Shown: positions 44,248 through 53,111 of the stretch, piece by piece | How the letters are laid out: the number at the start of each line of letters is the position of its first letter | Numbering within the stretch: the stretch's first letter is position 1 | DNA from: Caryophanales bacterium UBA5603 | Lineage (GTDB): Bacteria; Bacillota_I; Bacilli_A; Izemoplasmatales; Hujiaoplasmataceae | DNA: 64,000 nucleotides | Assembly (NCBI GenBank): GCA_002424815.1 | Contig: DILB01000019.1 | Coordinates: forward strand, 28,548 to 92,547 | Direction: 5' to 3' | The notes under the pieces: model-generated | Told to the model about the DNA's origin: nothing | The model's database searches: none | What the model saw: the letters and a program-made list of their open reading frames with translations, nothing else | Made by a program: the position numbers and the translations under genes

Positions 44248-44254
44248 ATGAATA

Positions 44255-44278
44255 AAAGTCGCCAGAGATGGCGACTTT
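44255..44278. terminator. Terminator between the GGDEF-hemerythrin and MATE genes
   Basis: Stem AAAGTCGCC (44255-44263) with GGCGACTTT (44270-44278), between convergent genes. Confidence 0.7.
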
Positions 44279-44284
44279 CACATT

Positions 44285-45661
44285 TTATATTGTTTGTACA
44301 ACTGCCGGCTCTTTTGCGAGGTTTTTAACCCAATGTCCTTTGCGATACCTTGACATACCAAAGAGGGCTTTGGGAATATCAAGACATTGAACTAATAAAA
44401 ACATGATCGTCACCGGCCAATCGGTAAACCTTGACATGACATAGGCAATTGGTACAGAGATGACCCACATATATCCTGAATCCATTAACAGTGTCGACTT
44501 TGTATCCCCACCAGAACGAAGCGTAAAATAGATGGCCACATTGAATGAATAAACCGGGATGAAGAGGGCGTTGACCCGAATATTAAAGATGGCTGTGGCT
44601 CGGGTTTCAACTGATACTTTGTAGATATCCAAAATATAGAAACTCAATCCGAATAACAATAAACCCATGACCATCGCAAAAAGAACGGCGAAGGCAATCA
44701 GTTTTCTTGCATTATCTTTGGCAATTTGTAATTCATTTCGCCCTAAAGTATTTCCAACCATCACCGCAATTCCGGTTGCGACGCCACCGAAGGTCACAAA
44801 TACTAACTGTGATATTGCCCCTGTGATTGTTAAAGCGGCTAAAGCATTTTCTCCCCTTAATGAATAGGCTTGCATGAACATTGTTTGACCTGTTGACCAA
44901 AGCAATTCATTAATCATCAATGGAAATGCCATTTTTAAGATTGATTTTAATACAACAGAATCAATCTTTAAGAGTTGTGTTAATTTTGTATCAAATAACT
45001 TTCCACGTTTTTTTAATAAAATGAATATTAATAAAAATTCAATAAAACGGGCCACGACCGTCGCATAAGCCGCCCCCACGATTCCTAACTGTGGAAATCC
45101 GAATTTACCAAAGATTAACAAGTAATTTAAACCCGTGTTCGTCATGATGGCCACAATCGAAATATACATTAAAGGTTTGGTAATGCCCATATCGCGGAAA
45201 GTATTTGCCATCGCAACCGTCAATACCCAAGGCAATATGCCCCAACGAATAATCGATAGATAACTCATACCGTTTTCAATTGAAACGGGATTATCGGTAA
45301 ACAAACCAATCAGTGTTTCCCCAAAAACGGTGAAGACGACTAATGAGATAAAAAACACTAATAACGCAGTGATAACTTTGAACCGAAACGTTTGTTTTAA
45401 TTTATCAAAATCTTTCGATCCGAAATATTGCGCTGTATAAATACCAGCGCCACCAATCGCGCCAAAAGTGATTAGCATCATAATGAAATATAATTGGTTA
45501 ACGACTGAAACAGAAACAATCGCCGATTCTTCTAAACTTCCCACCATCACATTGTCCACAAGTTGTACCGAAGAGGTAATCAGTTGTTGCGCAATGATTG
45601 GCAGTGATATCGCAAAAAGATTTTTATAAAATTTTCTATCTCCAATCAAATTTTTAAACAT
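44285..45661 (-). CDS. MATE family efflux transporter
   Basis: 458 residues with twelve membrane helices. Typical MATE features are SLPIIAQQLITSSVQLVDNVMVG, the repeated GAGIYTAQYFGSKD and VATGIAVMVGNTLGRNE in the two halves, and SGGDTKS in the second. It exports drugs or organic cations with Na+ or H+ coupling. GTGAGGG lies before the ATG. Its short leader has a terminator-like hairpin (45675-45708). Confidence 0.92.
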   Translation of the reverse strand: MFKNLIGDRKFYKNLFAISLPIIAQQLITSSVQLVDNVMVGSLEESAIVSVSVVNQLYFIMMLITFGAIGGAGIYTAQYFGSKDFDKLKQTFRFKVITALLVFFISLVVFTVFGETLIGLFTDNPVSIENGMSYLSIIRWGILPWVLTVAMANTFRDMGITKPLMYISIVAIMTNTGLNYLLIFGKFGFPQLGIVGAAYATVVARFIEFLLIFILLKKRGKLFDTKLTQLLKIDSVVLKSILKMAFPLMINELLWSTGQTMFMQAYSLRGENALAALTITGAISQLVFVTFGGVATGIAVMVGNTLGRNELQIAKDNARKLIAFAVLFAMVMGLLLFGLSFYILDIYKVSVETRATAIFNIRVNALFIPVYSFNVAIYFTLRSGGDTKSTLLMDSGYMWVISVPIAYVMSRFTDWPVTIMFLLVQCLDIPKALFGMSRYRKGHWVKNLAKEPAVVQTI

Positions 45662-45673
45662 GATCCCTCACAA

Positions 45674-45708
45674 AAAAATACAGAATGCATCTCAAAAGAT
45701 GCGGTATT
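45674..45708 (-). promoter_or_regulatory. Attenuator-like hairpin in the MATE leader
   Basis: GCATCT/AGATGC (45687-45692 and 45697-45702) with outer AATAC/GTATT pairs and a small bulge. On the minus strand it runs into TTTTTTT and then at once into the ribosome site of the MATE gene. Confidence 0.6.
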
Positions 45709-45719
45709 TCACAAGGACT

Positions 45720-45748
45720 ATTTTACACGAAAATATGATAATAGACAA
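45720..45748 (-). promoter_or_regulatory. Promoter of the MATE gene
   Basis: Minus strand TTGTCT (plus 45743-45748), 17-bp spacer, TAAAAT (plus 45720-45725). The resulting leader is about 50 nt and contains the hairpin. Confidence 0.7.
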
Positions 45749-45830
45749 TCTAAATATTTAAGAAGATGAGGAATGAAATCGGATTATCCGTATTCTTTTT
45801 ATATGCAAGATAGCAGTAATTAAATGAAGA

Positions 45831-45839
45831 TGATATAAT
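45831..45839 (+). promoter_or_regulatory. Extended -10 promoter of the gamma-glutamyltransferase gene
   Basis: TGATATAAT at 45831-45839 is an extended -10 with no good -35. It overlaps an upstream in-frame ATG at 45838, which therefore cannot be the start codon. Confidence 0.6.
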
Positions 45840-45876
45840 GGATGGAAATAAATCAATTCTTAATAAAGGAGTTACT

Positions 45877-47490
45877 ATGTTTGAATCTCATTGGAATCAT
45901 TATCCTTATCCTTCTTCACGCTCAGTGGTTCATGCGACACAAGGAATGGTCGCAACTTCAACACCTTTAGCAGCGCAAGCTGGACTAGATATGTTAAAAA
46001 AAGGAGGCAATGCCATCGATGCGGCCATTGCGACAGCGGCTTGTTTAACGGTTGTGGAACCTACTTCAAATGGCATCGGCGGCGATGCCTTTGCCTTGGT
46101 CTGGTTTAATAATCAGTTACATGGTTTAAACTCCAGCGGCTTTGCCCCTGAAAAAATGACGATTGAAGCCATTCATCAATTAGGACATACTAAAATGCCG
46201 CATTCAGGATTCATTCCTGTGACGGTTCCAGGGGTTCCAGCCGCATGGGTTGCCTTAAATCGCCGGTTTGGAAACCTCTCTTTAATGGATTGTTTACGCC
46301 CTGCCATTCTCTATGCAAAAAAAGGATATCCCGTTTCTGATCATGTCGCTAAACACTGGCAAAATGCTGAACGGATTTACCGTAAAAATTATCAAGGTGA
46401 TGAATTCATCCCATGGTTTGATACTTTTACTTTCAATGGATCTGCGCCTAAATCAGGTAAAATTGTGACTTTAAAAGACCACGCTAAAACGTTAGAGAAA
46501 ATCGGTAAAACTGATGCGCAAAGTTTTTATCATGGTGAACTAGCCGATGAGATCGATGCGTTTTCACAAAAGCATCATGGCTTTCTTCGTAAAACGGACT
46601 TAATGAAATATCAACCGACTTGGGTCGATCCGATACATGTTCACTATAAAGGTTATGACGTTTGGGAGATTCCCCCCAACGGTCAAGGCATCATCGCTTT
46701 ACAAGCATTAAATATTATCAAGGGGTTCTCCGATTCTATGAAAGAATCATCCCTTCATTATCATTATCAAATCGAAGCCATGAAACTTGCCTTCTCAGAT
46801 GGATTGGCTTATCTCACAGACCCTGCTTATATGCCAATATCCTATGATTATTTGTTAAGTGAAGCTTATGCTATCAAGCGCCGTCAATTAATCACGGATG
46901 AAGTACTCACACCCTATCCTGGCAAACCTAACGAATCAGGGACCGTATATTTATGTAGTGCTGACAAAGATGGCAATATGGTTTCATACATTCAAAGCAA
47001 TTACATGGGCTTTGGTTCAGGCATCGTCATTCCGAATACAGGCATTGCCTTACAAAATCGTGGTCATAATTTTAGCCTTGATCCAAAACATCCCAATGCA
47101 TTGTTACCGTTTAAACGTCCTTATCATACAATCATCCCTGGTTTCTTAACACAAGGTAACCAAGCCATCGGTCCTTTTGGGGTGATGGGTGGCTTCATGC
47201 AACCACAAGGTCACTTACAAGTCATTATGAATACGATTGATTTTCAAATGAATCCCCAAAGTGCCTTAGATGCCCCCCGGTGGCAATGGTTGGAAAATAA
47301 AACCGTTGCTTTAGAACCTTCATTCGATCCGCAAGTGATTGAAGATTTGAAAAAACGTGGTCATCATATCATCATTGAACCAGAATTATCGCATTTTGGT
47401 CGCGGACAGATTATCTGGAGAAACCCTGAAACTGGCGTTTTAACAGGTGGAACGGAATCACGCTGTGATGGTCAAATCGCGGCTTGGTAA
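45877..47490 (+). CDS. Gamma-glutamyltransferase family protein
   Basis: 537 residues of the Ntn-hydrolase GGT family: MVATSTPLAAQAGLDMLKKGGNAIDAA, EPTSNGIGGDAFALVW, and the autoprocessing site ESGTV with nucleophile Thr356, then GFGSGIV and FGVMGGFMQPQGHLQV. It lacks a signal peptide, so it is cytoplasmic like YwrD-type members; substrate could be glutathione or another gamma-glutamyl or acyl compound. Start at 45877 has AAAGGAG at 5 nt. Single gene. Confidence 0.92.
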   Translation: MFESHWNHYPYPSSRSVVHATQGMVATSTPLAAQAGLDMLKKGGNAIDAAIATAACLTVVEPTSNGIGGDAFALVWFNNQLHGLNSSGFAPEKMTIEAIHQLGHTKMPHSGFIPVTVPGVPAAWVALNRRFGNLSLMDCLRPAILYAKKGYPVSDHVAKHWQNAERIYRKNYQGDEFIPWFDTFTFNGSAPKSGKIVTLKDHAKTLEKIGKTDAQSFYHGELADEIDAFSQKHHGFLRKTDLMKYQPTWVDPIHVHYKGYDVWEIPPNGQGIIALQALNIIKGFSDSMKESSLHYHYQIEAMKLAFSDGLAYLTDPAYMPISYDYLLSEAYAIKRRQLITDEVLTPYPGKPNESGTVYLCSADKDGNMVSYIQSNYMGFGSGIVIPNTGIALQNRGHNFSLDPKHPNALLPFKRPYHTIIPGFLTQGNQAIGPFGVMGGFMQPQGHLQVIMNTIDFQMNPQSALDAPRWQWLENKTVALEPSFDPQVIEDLKKRGHHIIIEPELSHFGRGQIIWRNPETGVLTGGTESRCDGQIAAW

Positions 47491-47495
47491 TATAA

Positions 47496-47529
47496 AACAT
47501 GTTCACTCCTTTGAGCGAACATGTTTTTT
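47496..47529. terminator. Terminator between the GGT and DUF454 genes
   Basis: Stem AACATGTTC (47496-47504) with GAACATGTT (47517-47525), then TTTTTATA; shared by convergent genes. Confidence 0.85.
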
Positions 47530-47885
47530 TATAGGGTCTTAACTTTTGTAAAGAAGTACCAATATTTTACGAGATCAATCAAGACCAATGCAATGGTCAC
47601 ATAAAGATTATTAACAATGATGATTGAAGAGATGATAACCAAGTCGACAAAAATCATCAGCGACCATTTTTGTCTTTTTGTCATTGATCGTGTTTCCACA
47701 AAATTCTTCAAATGTTTTTCATAAAGGCGTGTTTGAATAAACCACGCATGAAATTTGGGGGAACTTTTCGCAAAAAAATACGTTGTCATCAATAAGAAAG
47801 GTGTGGTCGGTAACACCGGCATAAAAACGCCGACGATGCCAATCCCTAAAAAAATAAAACCAAGAGCGATAAAAAAGTAGCGCAT
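47529..47885 (-). CDS. DUF454 (YbaN-like) membrane protein
   Basis: 118 residues with three or four membrane helices. The family pattern is evident: GIVGVFMPVLPTTPFLLMTTYFFAKSSPKFHAWF, then TRLYEKHLKNF and MTKRQKWSLMI. The function of DUF454 is not known. Its ATG overlaps the stop of the DUF438 gene (TAATG), so it is coupled to it. Last gene of the three-gene operon. Confidence 0.9.
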   Translation of the reverse strand: MRYFFIALGFIFLGIGIVGVFMPVLPTTPFLLMTTYFFAKSSPKFHAWFIQTRLYEKHLKNFVETRSMTKRQKWSLMIFVDLVIISSIIIVNNLYVTIALVLIDLVKYWYFFTKVKTL

Positions 47886-49096
47886 TAGGATTTTGACACC
47901 AAGCGTTTTTCGCCTTCTAGTGAAGTGATGGGTTTAATATCTTGTGTTACCTCTAAAGTTCCAAGATAGGTTCCATCTTTGTCTCTAACGGCGAAATAAC
48001 GAATATAAATAAATTGATCTTTCATACGAATCCAAAAATCTTCATGATCTTTTTCGCCACTTTCAAAGCTATGAATGATGTCTTCGACCACATGCACACT
48101 GGCCGGTGGATGACACATCGAGACGTGCCTACCTAAAATGGTAATGGTCCGATCAAAGATACGTTCTTTACCTTGGGTGAAGTAACGCACATGACCATCC
48201 TTATCCACAAACGTCAAATCCAATGGTAAAGCATTAAGCATTGCATTAACTTCATTAAATGAAAGACGACCCGCATCAAAAGGAACGGACCCTGATACCG
48301 TCTTCAAGGGCTGATTTGTGTCTTCTTCTTTTGGTGTTTCTTTTTTCCATGAATGCTTGGGTTTTTCTAAGAAATACCCAATTTCTTCGGTTGCACCATC
48401 CACCAATATCCAATCAAAGAATGATAAGGTGTCGATTAATAACGGAATTAAAATATTATTTTCTTTTGAGATCATGTCGCGAACTTTCTGAATGTTGGCG
48501 ACTATTTTTTTTAAGGTGTCTTCAAACGGTATCTTGACATTCCCTAAATCCGCTTGGATAGCTTTTATTTCAGCCCGAATTTCATCATCAACAGCCCACA
48601 TGACTTTTGGGGGAGCGGTGATGCCATTCTTTTCTAAGTTGGGGAAAAACAAGTATTCTTTTCTAGCATAATGTTTGTGAATTTCAATGAAACGGTCATA
48701 AGCGACGCGAAGCATCAAAATCGGTGTTGGACCGACTTGGTTCAAATAAGGTTCGATTTCTTCAACGATCAATTGCTCAATACGATCGTTTTCTGCTTTG
48801 AATACTTGGACGGGATGACCCAATATTTTTGTATGGTCTTTAGAAGGGTGAATATCAGAAATCGAGCCTTCAAATACAGCCGCATGGACATCACACAGAT
48901 TCTGTACTTCTTCAATGGCCATACCTTCTTTTATTAAGCTTTGTTCCATCTGTGATATCTCTTCGGTGGATACTTCGCTAAAATGGGCTTTAAATTCAGC
49001 TTTTGCTGTTTCTAAATCGGCCCCTTGATGTAAACTCCGGATAATTTTTTTAAGCAACGCTTGCCGTTGTTCCGAATTATTGATAAATTCGCTCAT
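47885..49096 (-). CDS. DUF438-hemerythrin-PAS protein
   Basis: 403 residues. N-terminal DUF438 (residues ~1-75), then a hemerythrin HHE-type helical domain (~90-240, with HPVQVFKAEND, EIHKHYARKEYLFFP, and others), then a PAS domain (~285-390, LDLTFVDKDGHVRYFTQG-ERIFDR, GRHVSMCHPP). Proteins of this type are thought to sense O2 or NO through the iron site; targets are unknown. It follows the DUF1858 gene by 1 nt and precedes the DUF454 gene. GAGGAGG stands in front of the ATG. Confidence 0.92.
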   Translation of the reverse strand: MSEFINNSEQRQALLKKIIRSLHQGADLETAKAEFKAHFSEVSTEEISQMEQSLIKEGMAIEEVQNLCDVHAAVFEGSISDIHPSKDHTKILGHPVQVFKAENDRIEQLIVEEIEPYLNQVGPTPILMLRVAYDRFIEIHKHYARKEYLFFPNLEKNGITAPPKVMWAVDDEIRAEIKAIQADLGNVKIPFEDTLKKIVANIQKVRDMISKENNILIPLLIDTLSFFDWILVDGATEEIGYFLEKPKHSWKKETPKEEDTNQPLKTVSGSVPFDAGRLSFNEVNAMLNALPLDLTFVDKDGHVRYFTQGKERIFDRTITILGRHVSMCHPPASVHVVEDIIHSFESGEKDHEDFWIRMKDQFIYIRYFAVRDKDGTYLGTLEVTQDIKPITSLEGEKRLVSKS

Positions 49097-49097
49097 A

Positions 49098-49328
49098 TTA
49101 TTCCTCCTCTTTCAATTCAAAACCGTGTTCCATTAAACCACGTTTGAGTCCTTCCATATCGATATTACGCAATGAACACCCTTGTTTTAAGTTCATGAAA
49201 CGTCCCACGGTTGATAGCATCGCTGGTTTTGAAATCTCGGTAAAACCGAGAGATGCTAAAATATCTTTTAATTCTGGATATTGATTGACCCAATAAAATA
49301 GGGTCGCTTTTGTATCGATTATTTTAAT
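49098..49328 (-). CDS. DUF1858 protein with no canonical start codon (ATT or frameshift)
   Basis: 76 residues of the DUF1858 type: KIIDTKATLFYWVNQYPELKDILASLGFTEISKPAMLSTVGRFMNLKQGCSL, matching the family whole length. The frame runs from a TGA at about 49337 to a TAA at 49098-49100. Where family members begin with MKIID, this one reads ATT AAA ATA ATC GAT, and no ATG, GTG or TTG occurs before the conserved region. GGAG lies 9 nt before the ATT. Either ATT is used as start, or one extra T separates an ATG (49333-49335) from the frame. It overlaps nothing and ends 1 nt before the DUF438 gene. The promoter is an extended TGATATAAT (plus 49356-49361). Confidence 0.85.
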   Translation of the reverse strand: MKIIDTKATLFYWVNQYPELKDILASLGFTEISKPAMLSTVGRFMNLKQGCSLRNIDMEGLKRGLMEHGFELKEEE

Positions 49329-49412
49329 AAACCATCACTCCTTTAATGCAGATTTATTATATCAAATATCATCGTAGATACCTAATAAAGTGATAATTTT
49401 TTAACTCCATTA

Positions 49413-49454
49413 AAAAAACCTGTCACTTCCACCATCGGAAAAACAGGTTTTTTC
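49413..49454. terminator. Terminator of the NTF2-like gene
   Basis: Stem AAAAACCTGT with ACAGGTTTTT, 20-nt loop, A-run on the left and T-run on the right. Confidence 0.75.
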
Positions 49455-49464
49455 GTTCATATAA

Positions 49465-49845
49465 TTATTCAGAAGCGATGTTTTCTCGCCAATCAGGTGC
49501 TTTTTCATCTTGTGCGAAATACTCTGTCAAATTCACAATCAAACCATTTTCGAACCGAAAAAAAGCGACAGCTCGAAAACTTTTGGGAAGTATCTCATCT
49601 TTACTCGTGATTAATACAATTGAAATGATGTTTCTTTCTGTCATTTGAACATCTTCTAGTCTCAATTGCCATAATCCTGGGTACATCCGATTGATGCGAA
49701 TATATTCATCAACGCTGAATATTTCATCGGTATTTGGCCATGCAATCTTGGCGTTTTGGTGAAAGAACCCTCTTAAAGTTTCCCAATCATGGTTATCCAT
49801 ACTATTCCAAAATTCGGTGACGGCTTTTTTGTAATTAAACGTCAT
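49465..49845 (-). CDS. SnoaL/NTF2-like protein
   Basis: 126 residues of the nuclear-transport-factor-2-like fold: a helix with AVTEFWNSMDNHDWETLRGFFHQNAKIAWPNTDEIFSVDEYIRINR, then strands ending FRFENGLIVNLTEYFAQDEKAPDWR. Members are small enzymes or binding proteins with diverse substrates; none can be assigned. It lies 16 bp after the DEAD-box helicase gene, so they may be cotranscribed. ATGGAGGGTATAAA before ATG. Confidence 0.85.
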   Translation of the reverse strand: MTFNYKKAVTEFWNSMDNHDWETLRGFFHQNAKIAWPNTDEIFSVDEYIRINRMYPGLWQLRLEDVQMTERNIISIVLITSKDEILPKSFRAVAFFRFENGLIVNLTEYFAQDEKAPDWRENIASE

Positions 49846-49861
49846 TTTATACCCTCCATCA

Positions 49862-51154
49862 TTATTTGTTTTTAATGTTGTGATAAGGCTGTTTTGGTCG
49901 ATTGTATTGTTTTTGTGCTTCGCGATTTTTTTGTAATTGTGCTAATTGTTGGGTCGAGGGTTGTGGTTTTTGAGTAACCGTTTTGCCCGCAGCCCTTGCA
50001 TCTTTTTTCGCAAAAATACCATGATAAGGATGATCAATGATCACCGGTATTTTGATGCCAATATGTCTTTCAATATCTTTTAACAAACCTTCTTCTTCCT
50101 CACCACAAAAAGAGATGGAATCGCCAGCCAAACCGGCTCTTCCTGTACGGCCAATTCGGTGGATGTATGTTTCAGGCACTTCTGGCAAATCATAATTGAT
50201 GACATGCGATAGTTTTTCAATATCGAGACCTCTCGCCGCAATATCGGTAGCGACGAGAACTCGCAATTCGCGGTTTTTAAATTTCGCTAATGCTTGGGTT
50301 CTTGCGCCTTGAGATTTATTTCCATGGATCGCTTCAGCGTAAATTCCTGATAATCCTAAATCTTTGACAATTTTATTGGCCCCATGTTTGGTTCTTGAAA
50401 AAACCAAAACCGATTCAATTTTAGGATTTTTTAACAAATGAATCAGAAGATTGGTTTTATTCTTCTTTAAAACAAAATACATTTTTTGATTGATGGCCTC
50501 AACCGTTGTTTCAACCGGATCAATGGCGATACGAACTGGATCAATTAGGATTGAATTCGCTAAATCCGCGATTGCTTTGGGCATCGTCGCTGAAAAAAGC
50601 ATCGTTTGTCTTTGGGTTGGGATGGCTTGAATGATTTTTTTGACATCGTGGATGAAACCCATGTCTAGCATCCGGTCTGCTTCATCTAAAACAAAATATT
50701 CAATGCTTTTTAAATCAATGAACCCTTGATTCATTAAGTCAAGCAACCGTCCAGGTGTCGCAATCAAAACGTCCAATCCAGCTTTAATGGCATCGGTTTG
50801 TGATTTTTGGGGAACGCCGCCAAAGATCACAACCGTTTTAATCCCTAAGTTTTGTCCATAGTTGATGAAACTTTCCTTAATTTGAGCCGCTAATTCTCTT
50901 GTGGGGGTCAAAATTAAGGCTTTGATGGAACGGTGTCGACGTGGCGATGCGGTTGGAGTATAGAGTTTTTGTAGAATGGGAATAGCGAACGCCGCTGTTT
51001 TTCCTGTTCCCGTCTGGGCGCTTCCAAGCAAATCTTTACCTGCAAGCAACACCGGAATTGCGGCTGTTTGAATGGGGGTCGGGGTTAAATAACCTTCACT
51101 TTTTAAAGCTTCTGTGATGGGTTTAATAATATGAAGTGATTCAAATGTCATCAT
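49862..51154 (-). CDS. DEAD-box RNA helicase (RhlE/CshA-like)
   Basis: About 430 residues with all helicase motifs: Q motif GYLTPTPIQTAAIP, I AQTGTGKTA, Ia PTRELAAQ, Ib TPGRLLD, II VLDEADRMLDMGF, III SATMP, and the C-terminal RGLDIEKLSHVINYDLP and HRIGRTGRAG. The short basic, Gln-rich tail is the RNA-binding extension. It unwinds RNA in ribosome assembly or decay, often at low temperature. Start 51154 has AAAGGAG at 8 nt. Confidence 0.95.
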   Translation of the reverse strand: MMTFESLHIIKPITEALKSEGYLTPTPIQTAAIPVLLAGKDLLGSAQTGTGKTAAFAIPILQKLYTPTASPRRHRSIKALILTPTRELAAQIKESFINYGQNLGIKTVVIFGGVPQKSQTDAIKAGLDVLIATPGRLLDLMNQGFIDLKSIEYFVLDEADRMLDMGFIHDVKKIIQAIPTQRQTMLFSATMPKAIADLANSILIDPVRIAIDPVETTVEAINQKMYFVLKKNKTNLLIHLLKNPKIESVLVFSRTKHGANKIVKDLGLSGIYAEAIHGNKSQGARTQALAKFKNRELRVLVATDIAARGLDIEKLSHVINYDLPEVPETYIHRIGRTGRAGLAGDSISFCGEEEEGLLKDIERHIGIKIPVIIDHPYHGIFAKKDARAAGKTVTQKPQPSTQQLAQLQKNREAQKQYNRPKQPYHNIKNK

Positions 51155-51172
51155 GTAGGCTCCTTTCAATGC

Positions 51173-52453
51173 TTATTGCCAATGATTCGTATCAATCGTT
51201 ACATGCAATCCTTCATCGCTAAGTTGACGAATGAAAAATCGTTCAAGATCAGTTTCGCGGTAGGGACGATTAAAAATAATTTTTGTTTTGCCATGATAAG
51301 TATTCACTGCGACACCTGGCTTATGACCGCTGGCTAAATTAAATTCAAAACCCTTTACATAAGGAACCATAGTTTTTGGAAGTTCTATTGGTCCAAAGTT
51401 CGTCAAAGAAATGGTTGAAGGACGATGGCCGATGATGACATACCCAATTTTAAACAATAATTTTTTTACTGCCAAAGGCAATATCTTGATGAAAAAGTTT
51501 TTCTCAAAAGCTACATTAACATTTAAACGATCTTGTAATCGTTCCTGCGTCAATTCTTTTTCAAATTGAGCTTTGATAGATTTTAGCACTTCATCAAAGG
51601 ACATATCTTGATGCGTCGCATATAACGTCGTGTTAAAAAACAAGGAGAAATTACGTAGACTTTGAGAATAAAGGAATCGCCGCATGTTGACAGGGACACT
51701 CGATCGGATGGGATGTTTCGCTAACTTTTTAAAATCTCCCGTTTTTACGATGGCATAATTGAGAAGCGCGACTAAATATTGTGAAATCGTCACATCATAT
51801 TTTTTTGCTAATGCGCGTAAATCCGTCGTGTTAACTGTCGCATGAATTAAACCGATGCCTCCGGGCGCACGAAATTTTGTCCCTTTCATTCGATAAGCTC
51901 TGATATTTGAAAACTTTGAGGCTTTTTTCTTTGTATACAGTGCATTATAGCTGTCTTCTAATTCTTCTTTTGTGGGGCGATCTTCTAACTGAAGCAATGA
52001 CCCGTCATTGAGGATATTTATCCCACTTAGTTCTAAATAACGAGCAATGACGGCTTTTAATAAAACAAATGCCCCCGTCCCATCGGAAAGACTATGAAAT
52101 ACTTCTAAGGCAATCCGATTTTCATAATAAAAGAAATTAAATAAATAGCCATTATTTTGATGGGTATTCATTTTATCACAAATATAAGGACGCTCTTTTT
52201 GTATGAGCGGTGGCAATTCATTCGGTTCATAATAGAACCAAAATAATCCTTCACGCAGTTTCACATAAAAAGAAGGAAATCGTTCTTTACAGTCCATGAC
52301 AGCATGGGTCAACAGGATTGGATCAACGCTCGAATCCATGATGGCTGCAACACGAAAAACACCGCTGTTTTTTTCAGTGGCAACGACAGGATATATTTTT
52401 CCAGCATTATCGAGACGTAACCATCTGGAATCATAAGACAAGGTTGATTTCAT
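51173..52453 (-). CDS. Alcohol-acetyltransferase-like (condensation-superfamily) acyltransferase
   Basis: 426 residues. The acyltransferase signature HxxxDG appears as HSLSDG (His120-Asp124-Gly125). It belongs to the condensation-domain-like superfamily (PF07247-like alcohol acetyltransferases) found in Bacillota. It would move an acyl group from CoA or a carrier to an alcohol or amine. The substrate is unknown. It lies downstream of a membrane protein and an esterase gene on the same strand, a grouping that I recall from other Bacillota; the helicase gene follows at 18 bp, but its RBS is its own. Confidence 0.75.
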   Translation of the reverse strand: MKSTLSYDSRWLRLDNAGKIYPVVATEKNSGVFRVAAIMDSSVDPILLTHAVMDCKERFPSFYVKLREGLFWFYYEPNELPPLIQKERPYICDKMNTHQNNGYLFNFFYYENRIALEVFHSLSDGTGAFVLLKAVIARYLELSGINILNDGSLLQLEDRPTKEELEDSYNALYTKKKASKFSNIRAYRMKGTKFRAPGGIGLIHATVNTTDLRALAKKYDVTISQYLVALLNYAIVKTGDFKKLAKHPIRSSVPVNMRRFLYSQSLRNFSLFFNTTLYATHQDMSFDEVLKSIKAQFEKELTQERLQDRLNVNVAFEKNFFIKILPLAVKKLLFKIGYVIIGHRPSTISLTNFGPIELPKTMVPYVKGFEFNLASGHKPGVAVNTYHGKTKIIFNRPYRETDLERFFIRQLSDEGLHVTIDTNHWQ

Positions 52454-52586
52454 TCAAAAACCTTTCTTTCTAACTCTGAGTATTGATTCACACATTGTAT
52501 CATATTATTGTGATGATTGATACTAGAATTATCTTCAAGTTTTGTGTTAACATTCTTCTAATGTTCAATACTTGAATATGTATTAA

Positions 52587-52620
52587 AAAAGATCTAACAA
52601 AGAAATTGAAAGATCGTTTT
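52587..52620 (-). terminator. Possible terminator after the membrane protein gene
   Basis: On the minus strand GATCT and AGATC arms flanked by A-rich and TTTTTTAAT sequence. Short stem, so weak. Confidence 0.4.
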
Positions 52621-52641
52621 TATCGAATTCAAGTAATTTTA

Positions 52642-53085
52642 TTACCAAGGCAATGCATAAGCGACGCCCAGCAAGAGGGAATATAGTGTTGCTAAATAGA
52701 ATACCCATCCCCGTTTATAATGGCGTATTAGTCCTAAAATAAGGATGACCATCACCGCTAAGAGAATACTTACTAGGATTAAATGGGTGTAAAAACTGAG
52801 AATGAGAGTGATAACAAGGGTTGTGAGCGGACCAACGAAAATCATCGCTTTCATCGTTTGCGACGCATGACTTCTGAGGATAAATAAATAGGATAATATG
52901 AAAAGTACAGCACAAACAATGCGAATATAGTCTGCTGGAACCGCCTGAGGATTCGTTGGATAAAATAATGCTTCCAACGATAAATAGATTCCTAGATAAA
53001 TCATCCAAGCTATTGCGACGATGAAAATTCCGCCAAGCAAAATGCAAATGGTAGGGATAAAGATTGTTTTAAACCAAGTCTTCAT
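52642..53085 (-). CDS. Membrane protein of the esterase/acyltransferase cluster
   Basis: 147 residues with about five membrane helices (IFIPTICILLGGIFIVAIAWMIYLGIYL, IRIVCAVLFILSYLFI, MIFVGPLTTLVITLIL, LVSILLAVMVILILG, WVFYLATLYSLLLGV). I do not recognise it for certain; in other Bacillota a DUF6320-type membrane protein takes this place. GAAGGAGCAAG before ATG. It starts 26 bp after the esterase gene, so both are one transcript. Confidence 0.65.
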   Translation of the reverse strand: MKTWFKTIFIPTICILLGGIFIVAIAWMIYLGIYLSLEALFYPTNPQAVPADYIRIVCAVLFILSYLFILRSHASQTMKAMIFVGPLTTLVITLILSFYTHLILVSILLAVMVILILGLIRHYKRGWVFYLATLYSLLLGVAYALPW

Positions 53086-53111
53086 GTTCTTGCTCCTTCA
53101 ATAGATTATTT

